Source of the DNA: Suillus spraguei
Taxonomy: Eukaryota; Basidiomycota; Agaricomycetes; Boletales; Suillaceae
NCBI GenBank assembly: GCA_016800925.1
Contig: JABCPU010000015.1
Coordinates: 186,001-250,000, forward strand
Length of the DNA stretch: 64,000 nt
Direction of reading: 5' to 3'
Part shown: one piece after another, positions 56,542-64,000 of the stretch
How the letters are laid out: the number at the start of each line of letters is the position of its first letter
Position numbering within the stretch: the stretch's first letter is position 1
Translations under genes and position numbers: made by a program
Notes under the pieces: generated by a model
Database searches by the model: none
What the model saw: the letters and a program-made list of their open reading frames with translations, nothing else
What the model was told of the DNA's origin: nothing

Positions 56542-57579
56542 ATGTCTGCTCCCACCACTACCATTCACAATGAACAAGCCTTGGCTGAGTATATCGCAAA
56601 TGCTATCAATGTTGCGATTGCTCCAGTCCAAGAGCAAGTTCAAAGGCTCAGGAATATGAACGATGTCTTACAAGACCAGAACGAAAAACTCCATGAAGAA
56701 CTTCGTCAATATAGGGAAAGAATTGATGAACTGGAAGCAAAACCAACATCAACAGGAGGAACTCCCAAAATTGCGAAGCCAACAGAGTTCACTGGAGGAA
56801 AAGACTCCATCGATGTTGAAACATTCCTGGCACAAGTATCCCTTTACCTCACACAATATCCCAACGCAACGCAACAACAACATCTCAGCTTAATGTTGTC
56901 TTATCTTAAGGGAAATGCCGGAAAATGGGCAGAACCTTACGTTAAAAAACAAGCTGCAGGAGAATTGGACTTCAATGAATTCTTAGAAGAGTTCTCACGC
57001 ATGTTTAAAGATGAGAACAAAGAAGCAAAGGCCATCAGAGAATTAGAGACCCTTAGGCAAGGATCTAGTTCTGTTCCAGAATACGTTGCATCCTTCAAAC
57101 AAAAGTCGGTATTCACAAACTTCTCCGACTATGACCTCCGCCTTAAACTCCGATCTGGTCTACAAACCCGGATCAAAGAACAACTCGCTCATGTTTCGCT
57201 CAAAGACAAGAATACTCTTAACAAACTGATTGAAAGAGCAGTAGAAATTGGGCAAAACTTTGAAGAGTTGGACGCAGAAAAGAAGCGAAACACCTGGTGG
57301 ACTCCCAAGTCTAACAGTGGAGTTCCTTCTTCATCAAGGGCTGGACCCAGTAACAGTGATGCTATGGATGTCGACTCCAGAAGGCAAAAGACTGCCCCCA
57401 AACCGCAAGGAAAGCCTGGTGCTTTTAAATGTTACAGATGCGGTGGAGAAGGCCACATGGCTAGGAACTGTAAAGAAGCGCCGAAACCAGCGCAAGTGAA
57501 GGCATCGTCTGCCGAAGAAGAAACCGCGCCTAAATGGTTCAAGGACTGGTTATCCTCCAAAGAAGGCAAGGGTTTTTAG
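56542..57579 (+). CDS. Gag of chromovirus 2
   Basis: 345 residues from ATG 56542 (MSAPTTTIHNEQALAEYIAN). The N-terminal part is coiled coil (VQRLRNMNDVLQDQNEKLHE). The capsid region follows with PTEFTGGKDSIDVETFLAQV, LSYLKGNAGKWAEPYVKKQA, FNEFLEEFSRMFKDENKEAK, ELETLRQGSSSVPEYVASFK and FSDYDLRLKLRSGLQTRIKE (Ty3/retrotransposon gag fold). A basic, Pro-rich linker leads to one zinc knuckle, CYRCGGEGHMARNC (CX2CX4HX4C, around residue 297-310). The frame is intact. It forms virus-like particles and packages element RNA. It ends at TAG 57577-57579, immediately after the slippery heptamer. Confidence 0.95.
   Translation: MSAPTTTIHNEQALAEYIANAINVAIAPVQEQVQRLRNMNDVLQDQNEKLHEELRQYRERIDELEAKPTSTGGTPKIAKPTEFTGGKDSIDVETFLAQVSLYLTQYPNATQQQHLSLMLSYLKGNAGKWAEPYVKKQAAGELDFNEFLEEFSRMFKDENKEAKAIRELETLRQGSSSVPEYVASFKQKSVFTNFSDYDLRLKLRSGLQTRIKEQLAHVSLKDKNTLNKLIERAVEIGQNFEELDAEKKRNTWWTPKSNSGVPSSSRAGPSNSDAMDVDSRRQKTAPKPQGKPGAFKCYRCGGEGHMARNCKEAPKPAQVKASSAEEETAPKWFKDWLSSKEGKGF
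57570..57576 (+). promoter_or_regulatory. -1 ribosomal frameshift site gag/pol
   Basis: G GGT TTT in gag codon phase, followed directly by the TAG stop. It is a perfect X XXY YYZ heptamer. After a -1 slip the pol frame continues FLEGLKSESADLDPNNRFS without a stop. Pol is in the -1 frame relative to gag, as required. Confidence 0.8.
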
Positions 57580-60500
57580 AAGGGTTGAAGTCAGAGTCTG
57601 CAGACCTAGACCCGAACAATCGATTCTCTATTCTTTCTAGTTTTTCAGATGTAACGGAAGTATATATACGATCCAAATCAGAGCATTTTTATATTCCGAT
57701 TACACTGAAAGGAAAGAACAGACAAGCAGACGTAAAAGCACTTGTGGACTGTGGTGCATCAACATTATTTATAAGTGAAAGATTTGTGAAGAACAATGAT
57801 GTCCAGTGTCGTAAATTATTGCGTCCTATACCAGTCAAGAACATTGATGGTTCCTTAAATGCCGCCGGAGCTATGACAAGATTCGCTGAAATAGGATTAA
57901 AGATTGGAGATCATGAAGAAGACAAAGCAGCCTTCATGGTTACAGATCTAGGAAGCGATGATGTTATTATCGGTATAGATTGGCTAAGGTATCATAACCC
58001 GGAGATTGATTGGAACGCAGGACGATTTGCTCTTACACGATGCCCAATTAAGTGTGAGACTAAAAAAGAAAAAAGACAAAAAAATAGAGAAAAACGAAAA
58101 ACCCAAAAACAGGGTGACTTGCCAGATCTGATTCCCACGGAAGAGGAAGATGATGACGAAGGCATGGCGAAGAAGAGGGCGATGGTTGAGGAAATAGAAG
58201 ATGAAGATAGTCCAAAGAATGAATGGATTAGATATAAAGCTTCTATCGCCACAGAACAAAAGGTAGCAGAGGAAGCTACTAAGAAGAAAAAGTCTGTAGA
58301 AGAAATGGTTCCAGACTGGCTTCATGATTACCTGGGTGTATTCTCAGAAGAGGAATCAAAGAGATTTCCTGAAAGAAAGAAATGGGATCATGCGATAGAT
58401 CTTAAAGATGAGAATGATCTTCCACCGAATGCAAAACCGTATCCTTTATCACCAAAAGAAATGGACACACTGAAAGATTGGTTAAAAGCCGAAACTGCAT
58501 TAGGACACATTAGAGATTCACAATCTCCTGTTGCAGCACCTTTCTTCTTTGTGGCCAAAAAAGATGGCAAATTATGACCAGTAATGGATTATAGAAAACT
58601 CAATGAGAAAACAGTTAAAAACGCGTACCCTTTACCGAGATCTCAAGATCTAATTGATGCTTTAACTGGTGCCACAATGTACTCCAAAATGGATGTACGA
58701 TGGGGATACAATAATATTCGGATGAAAGAAGGAGACGAGTGGAAGGCAGCCTTCAAAACGCCTTTTGGTCACCATGAACCAACCGTAATGTATTTTGGGT
58801 TGACGAATTCTCCAGCAACTTTCCAGACCATGATGAATGAAATATTTAGAGATCTTATTGATGGAAAGACGGTCGTTGTCTACATCAATGACATCTTGGT
58901 CTTTACAAATGGAAATAAGGAGCAACACCGAAAAGTCGTGCGAGAAGTACTCAAACGATTAAAAGATAACGACCTGTTCTTGAAACCAGAAAAATGTAGT
59001 TTCGAACAGTCTAAAGTCGAATTCTTAGGGTTGATCGTGGAAAAAGGCAATGTATCTATGGACCCTGTGAAAGTAGAAGGAGTATTAAAATGGCCTGTTC
59101 CCAAATGCGTAAAAGACATACAAGCATTCATGGGTTTTGCCAACTTCTATCGAAGATTTATATTGGGGTTCTCAGATATAGCCAGACCAATGAATGATTT
59201 GCTAAGAAAAGATGTTCCATGGAATTGGACGGAGAAACAACAACATGCATTTGATGAATTAAAGAAACGATTCACAGAAGCTCCGCTCCTAGTAATGCCA
59301 GACGTTGAGAAAAAGAAAAGAATAGAGACCGATGCTTCTGATTATGCATCTGGTGCAGTACTTTCTCAACAAATGGAAGATGGACTATGGCATCCTGTCG
59401 CTTATTATTCAAAGTCAATGAATGATGCAGAACGAAATTACGACATTCATGACAAAGAATTATTAGCAATCATTCGAGCGTTAGAAGAGTGGAGGCACTA
59501 TGTGCAGGGAGCACCTCATCCTGTGGAAATCTGGACCAATCATAAAAATCTCGAGTATTTCATGACGAGTCAAAAATTGACACGAAGGCAAGCCAGATGG
59601 AGTCTGTTCCTGGCGGAGTATGAATTTACACTCCAACATAAGCCTGGTGTAGTCAATGATAAGGCCGATCATCTGTCTCGGAGATCAGACCACAGAGGGG
59701 GGGTAGAAAACGACAATTCTGATCGCATTTTGCTTAAACCGGAATTTTTCAAAATCAATGCTGCTAAAAGAAGCCAAGTTCTTATAGAAGGAGAAAAATC
59801 TCTTCTTAAAAAGATCAGACAAAGTACAGAACGAGAGCCTGAAGTAATGAAAGCGTTAGAAACGTTAAAAGCAGCACCGGTGCAATTGCGTAGAGGAGTC
59901 GAAGAATGGAATGTTGAAGATGGATTGGTGTTATTCCGAGGATTGGTCTATGTTCCAAATGATAAAGAAATCCGCCGAGAGATTCTAGAGTTATTCCATA
60001 ACTCACCACCGGCTGGACATCCTGGACGTGCCAAAACCTTAGAATTGATTTCCAGAAACTATTGGTGGCCAATGATGACAAAAAGTGTTCACGACTACGT
60101 AGATGGTTGCGATCGTTGCAGACAAACAAAGGTCTATCCTAGTAAACCAACGGGACCTTTACAACCAAATGAAGTTCCAAAAGGACCTTGGCAAACGATT
60201 ACATGTGACCTGATTGTGGACCTACCAAAGAGTGAAGGGTGTGATAGCATTTTTGTTGTTGTTGATCGATTTACAAAACAAGCACACTTCATTCCCACTA
60301 ATAAAGAAGTAGACTCAAAGGAAATTGCCGAGTTATTTTTGAAAAATGTATGGAAACATCATGGAACACCAAAGAAAGTGATTTCAGATAGAGGAACACA
60401 GTTCATATCAAAATTTATGGGACAAATGTCAAAAAGATTAGGCACAAAATGGTCTGCTTCGACCGCCTATCATCCCCATACAGACGGACAAACAGAACGC

Positions 60501-61523
60501 ATAAATCAAGAAGTTGAACAATATTTACGCCTGTTTACCTCTTATAGACAAAATGATTGGGTATCTTGGTTGCCGATTGCAGAATTCTCGCATAATAACG
60601 CAGTCACAGTCACCGGTCATAGCCCTTTCAAAGTTCTATATGGATATAATCCAGAATTCACGATATCTCCTAATTCCAACTCCCGTATTCCTGTTGCCGA
60701 TGAAAGAGTGGATCAAATGAAAGAAGCAAGAGATGATGTGGAAAATACTTTGAAACTAGTCAATGAACGAATGAAACAGTTCTATGACAAAGGAGTAAAA
60801 GACGCACCACAGTATAAAAAGGGAGACAAAGTCTGGCTAGACGCAAAAAACATTAAACAACGTCGTCCAAGTCAAAAACTGTCAGATCGTCGTCTTGGGC
60901 CCTTTGAAATACTAGAGAAGATTGGCGAGGTGAACTATAAATTGAAATTACCGGCAAATTATCAAATCCATCCAGTTTTTCACGTTCAATTACTCACCCC
61001 ATACTATGCATCTCAAATGATCCCTCATTCTCAACCCACCCGACCACCTCCTGACATAGTTGACGATCAGGAAGAATTTGTTGTAGAAGAAGTATTAGAT
61101 AGCCGATTATTCCAAGGAAAGCTGCAATACCGAGTAAAATGGGAAGGATATCCGATAGAAGAATCGACATGGGAACCAGAAGAAAACGTAAAGAATTCCC
61201 CGATTCTTATAGCAGAGTTTCATAAAAAGAATCCCACAGCGGCTAAAACCAAAAGAATTCAAGGTTCTATACTTAATTCAGAAGATTTCAAGAAATGGAG
61301 AACACGTAACATCAGACCTTCATACATTCGCGATGACGCTCATCCTAGAGAGGGGGTAATGTCACGAATTCCAAATACAAATCATTATTCTTTCCTCAAT
61401 TTCCCTAAAGCGTCTAAACCCAGGGCTAAGACAAACACAAACTCCATTGAAATCCCTATAACCGCTTCTATAACCGAACTTCCTGATGAAGATGAAGAGA
61501 TCTTTTATGATGCTATTGGATAA
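57580..61523 (+). pseudogene. pol of chromovirus 2 (PR-RT-RH-IN-chromodomain), one TGA and two active-site changes
   Basis: Translated by frameshift from 57570. Protease: DVKALVDCGASTLFISERFV and DVIIGIDWLRYHNPEIDW. RT: YSKMDVRWGYNNIRMKEG, FGLTNSPATFQTMMNEIF, VVYINDILVF. RNase H: IETDASDYASGAVLSQ, EIWTNHKNLEYF, KADHLSRR. Integrase: AGHPGRAKTLELISRNYWW, CDRCRQ, CDLIVDLPKSEGCDS, VISDRGTQFIS, DGQTERINQEVEQYLRLF and RRLGPFEIL. A chromodomain (FVVEEVLDSRLFQGK, RVKWEGYPIEESTWEPEENV) is followed by a tail coded inside the 3' LTR, ending DEDEEIFYDAIG. TGA at 58575-58577 replaces Arg in GKL-R-PVMDYRKLN. YIND should be YIDD and TNHKN should be TDHKN; both are GAT to AAT after C, that is CpG to CpA. Confidence 0.93.
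61347..61356 (+). promoter_or_regulatory. Polypurine tract of chromovirus 2
   Basis: AGAGAGGGGG followed by TAA and the LTR start TGTCAC. Chromovirus 1 has the same GGGGGTAA-TGT junction on the minus strand (10333-10340). It primes plus-strand DNA in LTR elements. It lies within the pol reading frame. Confidence 0.85.
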
Positions 61524-61840
61524 GATAAGATAAGATAAGATAGTGTCACGTGATCTTAGAATCTTCTAGAATATGATGTCATAACAATGTCACAATCATC
61601 ACATTGTACGATTCTCATTTCTATTTTATGATTGGCTAGTAGTTTCAAACTCAGTTTATATCTCAGTTTCAATATGTGTATATAGTTAGCTAGTTTCGCT
61701 GTAGTAGTTCTTTAGTTCAAACCTCTTGTATCTACATTTGTAGCAATCCAAGACGTCCTTGCTCTTCTCTTCCTCTGTGATAACCTTAGTTTGAGTCCTA
61801 GTCTCTGCCCTAGCGTTAATTCGTTTTGTGGGTTGTGACA
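61360..61840 (+). repeat. 3' LTR of chromovirus 2
   Basis: 481 bp, read base by base as identical to 55285-55765. The right target duplication TTGGG follows at 61841-61845. It contains the last codons and stop of pol. Confidence 0.95.
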
Positions 61841-62176
61841 TTGGGTATACTCACCCTTAAATTTGGGTGGCGCATGTTTTGCTCCTGGATAAGGAAGGAT
61901 CAATGGACCTTGGGGCAGATTAGATCTGGATGTGGTTGCTGTCATATTGGTGGACCTGACTGGTAATGCTGTTGCTGCCAAGACAGATGCGGTGTTGCCA
62001 GCAATAAAGATGGGAGGTAAATGTTGGGTACCAGATGATGAAGAAGATGAGTTGTTGCTAAGGTCAGTGTTTGTCATGATGGTGATTGGAAATAGGTGGT
62101 GGAATAGGGTGCTAGATAGGTAGATTGATGGTAGATTTCAGTCTTTGGGTGATAAGAATGATATGCAGCTTATACG

Positions 62177-62591
62177 TGAACACAACACATCACATTCAAA
62201 GACTTTACAAACAGCACATCACATTCAAAAACATTCAACAACACAAATACTGGTGAATAGTCCATTACATAATCTATATTGACTATTATTCATTTAAATA
62301 TTTGACAAAATACTAACTCAGTCAACTTTCATAGAAAGGTAGGAAAATATATGAAAAAACTCTGAAAGGTGTGGGAAATTGCTTAGTAATACATAATTAA
62401 GGGTTTTGACACAGTTTCATGGCAAGGATAAGTCATAAAACTATGCCATTAATTCATTTGCCCTTTAATCCATAGTACAAAAACTATTGTAAGGTATTAG
62501 AAATTTAGAACTATACTCCCAAGTATATTAAGCCTATAAAGTATACACTATATCTCCATGACCATGCTCAAAACAGGTTTCGTGCATGTCA
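62177..62591 (-). repeat. Right LTR-like repeat of the old element
   Basis: 415 bp matching 51949-52357; starts TGAACACAAC and ends GCATGTCA. It lies directly upstream (minus strand) of the gag ATG at 62077. Confidence 0.75.
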
Positions 62592-62701
62592 CCAGGAAAA
62601 TCCATATAGTAGGAAAACTACTATCACAGTGGTGCAAGTCAGCTTTCATTCCAAAGAACATTTTGGCTAGGAATATCTGAGTCTCACCAGTTTACTGATG
62701 G

Positions 62702-62925
62702 CCAATGTCAATAATATTGAGCCTGCTACTAATGGTGAATTATCTCAGTCTTCATCCCTCATCAGGGCAATTGTATTGTCTCATAAATATTCAGACTCAA
62801 ATTTTATTGTCCATATCATCTTTTTTGGGCTGTGTCAATCAGGGTCCCCATAAGTTTTCAACTTGGCAAGTCTTGTGAGTCGCCAAGTGGAAGAGTTTAA
62901 AGACTTTAACCTGGCCGGTGTAGCA
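62702..62925. repeat. Dispersed repeat, copy 2
   Basis: Second copy of the repeat at 49895-50103, with extra bases (for example GGCTGTGTCAATCAGGG near 62828). It ends at CCTGGCCGGTGTAG, inside the 3' end of the small minus-strand gene. Confidence 0.6.
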
Positions 62926-63355
62926 GAAAAGTCATGCTGACCTTCTCATCAGCAGTGGCGGCTAACTTCTCTTGCTCACGCTTAATCTTTGCGGCAAGTA
63001 AAGCTGTGCCAACTTGCTCGGTCCAGCGATCGTACATCTTACTCGCTTCCAGTCCCATGGCGTTCTCTGCCGGCGGCAAGACCAATGCTAGGCTATATGT
63101 CTTCCCATCCAAATGACACTTCGCCATTGCGCCCTATACCGTAGAAATGAGCAAACACGCAGAACACCGCCAACAGTCGCTTACCGTAGCAAGAGTCCAC
63201 TTGTTCATCCACTGCTTCTTCTCAGCAGCTAAGTCCTCACAGTCCTCAGGAATGCATTTGGTCAGCACCTCGACCTTAGCGCAGATTGTGGCAAACTTCT
63301 CAACCAAGGCAACGGCCTCAGGGCAAAGGTCGGAACCAAGGTCAAAGAGAGACAT
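62906..63355 (-). CDS. Unrecognised small helical protein
   Basis: Two exons: MSLFDLGSDLCPEAVALVEK ... CAKVEVLTKCIPEDCEDLAA and EKKQWMNKWTLAT (63355 down to about 63186), a 51-base intron (GTAAGC...TATAG), then GAMAKCHLDGKTYSLALVLP, ENAMGLEASKMYDRWTEQVG and TALLAAKIKREQEKLAATAD, ending EKVSMTFLLHRPG at 62906. About 128 residues, helical, four cysteines in exon 1, no signal peptide or known motif. The last residues are encoded by the dispersed repeat that ends here, so the original C-terminus may have been replaced. A short echo of this end (GTAGCGAGAAAAGTCACGCTGACC) occurs again at 63611-63634. Function unknown. Confidence 0.55.
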
Positions 63356-64000
63356 GCTGTAGCAAAGACAAGCAAGTCATCACGGGTACGCCAGTCATTT
63401 ATAGCAGCTCCTCACTCGTAAGCGCCGCATAACACACCTCATGTTCATCGTTACCCCCTTCCCACAATACCATGAGTTCACCGCCAATCACGCTTCATAC
63501 ACTCCACATACCACACATCACGCCACGTGCTTGCAAGTCGCAGGAATGCTAAGTCTTACATATGGTACATTTGACTGGGGACGGTCAATATTCAAAGTGC
63601 CCAGTGGATGTAGCGAGAAAAGTCACGCTGACCATCAAAACCCCATTTTCGACAAGCGTCTCAATAACATCTGCAGCGGCAACCGAAGGATTTCCTTATA
63701 GCGATGAAATAGCCTTTTCGCTCCACTAACGTGGAACCGTTCTTCTTCCACGAACCCTTACCAGATCCTCGCGCCAATGCCCTCATGTCCCGTCCTATTC
63801 TGTCTAGAATCCATTGGTGCGTAGTTACCTCGCTTCCACCGTTACTAAACCTATGGCAGGATTTACCTTATATCTCAAGAGGCCACTGCACGCTGTGCGC
63901 CTCATAATTAAGTACCCCATTTATTTTCTTTCTCGCTACCGGACTCGCATAGTTATCTTGTACACGCTCACATATGTTAAAAAGGACTGAACATACATAC
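63356..64000. other. Sequence without a recognised gene at window end
   Basis: About 640 bp upstream of the small minus-strand gene. The open frame 63441-63701 is unsupported. The short repeat of the small gene's 3' end lies at 63611-63634. Confidence 0.35.

Larger units (their letters stand above)
55285..61840 (+). mobile_element. Ty3/Gypsy chromovirus 2 (plus strand), young copy
   Basis: A complete 6,556-bp LTR retrotransposon: LTRs 55285-55765 and 61360-61840 (481 bp each, no difference found on reading both through), TTGGG target duplication, self-priming PBS 55768-55778, a 776-bp leader, gag 56542-57579, -1 frameshift site 57570-57576, pol to 61523 inside the 3' LTR, and polypurine tract AGAGAGGGGG (61347-61356). 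Defects: a TGA at 58575-58577, Asp to Asn in the RT YxDD motif (58887-58889) and in the RNase H DHKNLEYF motif (59538-59540). It sits inside gag of an older retroelement of opposite orientation. Confidence 0.96.
53739..62077 (-). pseudogene. gag of the old element, split by chromovirus 2
   Basis: The 5' part (62077 down to 61846) reads MTNTDLSNNSSSSSSGTQHL ... LPYPGAKHAPPKFKGEY. It stops at the TTGGG target duplication of chromovirus 2 and resumes at 55279 with VRKFIKQYEKLCQQY, then an LVRFMVHQNKKPIKTLSEWK-like capsid region, MRTRVEGRLVARDPLHDRTT, an acidic SDSETSEGETDTASDSDNDS linker and a knuckle CFGCGGNHRLSGC near 54150. In-frame stops (for example near 54540, 54461 and 54006) show decay. 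A long open frame 61712-62077 that runs from this gag into the chromovirus LTR is a chimera, not a protein. Confidence 0.65.
51949..62591 (-). mobile_element. Old gag-protease LTR element (minus), interrupted by chromovirus 2
   Basis: About 410-bp direct repeats (51949-52357 and 62177-62591) flank a gag/protease coding region read right to left: gag start at 62077, broken at the TTGGG site by chromovirus 2, resuming at 55279 and running to about 53740; then a protease-like frame 53645-52614 directly before the left repeat. No RT, RNase H or integrase is present, so the element is internally deleted or non-autonomous. Target duplications are not evident. Several stops and a degenerate protease show it is old. 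Confidence 0.65.

Noticed and set aside
61712..62077. 121-residue open frame on the minus strand
   Set aside because: It joins the gag start of the old element to LTR sequence of the inserted chromovirus; the C-terminal half is an accidental read-through.
1..64000. CRISPR arrays, bacterial operons, rRNA genes and standard tRNA genes
   Set aside because: None seen. The direct repeats are LTRs or transposon ends, and the only tRNA-like folds are the degenerate SINE-like units at 50.1-50.4 kb.

Overview
The window is nuclear DNA from a mushroom-forming basidiomycete (Agaricomycete). Protein-coding genes are split by many short introns of about 45-70 bases with GT...AG ends. The encoded families fit this: fungal cytochrome P450s, CipC/DUF3759, an RMD1-type DUF155 protein, fungal COX11, SART1/Snu66 and chromodomain Ty3 retrotransposons. 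All functions are read from the sequence by eye; no search was run.

Layout. 1-7.8 kb: the N-terminal part of a DDX60-like helicase (minus), an aldo-keto reductase (plus) and myo-inositol oxygenase (plus). The last two may work in sequence (inositol to glucuronate to gulonate). 8.7-18.8 kb: unrecognised spliced genes, one cut in two by an 8.07-kb Ty3/chromovirus on the minus strand (475-bp LTRs, CTTTG target duplication). That element carries two extra ORFs behind pol and has a solo LTR nested in its gag. 20.8-24.8 kb: two tandem cipC-like genes with the same promoter, then a P450 without a visible in-frame ATG. 26-35 kb: RNase H2 subunit A, a Ser/Pro-rich hypothetical protein, a second P450 (minus) and Snu66/SART1. 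36-42.5 kb: a weak unknown gene, RMD1-like, COX11 and a J-domain protein divergent from COX11. 43-47.6 kb: three unknown or poorly known small genes and an SAM methyltransferase.

48.5-63 kb is a repeat zone: a TA-flanked MITE-like element, tRNA-Leu-like SINE units in tandem, a 200-bp foldback, and an old gag-protease retroelement (minus) into whose gag a very young Ty3 chromovirus (plus, 6.56 kb, apparently identical 481-bp LTRs, TTGGG duplication) has inserted.

The two Ty3 elements are the most informative part. Each has an 11-nt primer-binding site next to its 5' LTR that is exactly complementary to an 11-nt stretch of the same LTR starting 34-35 nt downstream of a TATA box. This is the arrangement known for Tf1-type self-priming. 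The young element has a perfect G GGT TTT slippery heptamer directly before the gag stop codon, with pol in the -1 frame, and its pol reads on into the 3' LTR. Nearly every disabling change in both elements looks like CpG to TpG/CpA. The young element has a dead reverse transcriptase (YIND) despite identical LTRs, which suggests it was mobilised in trans.
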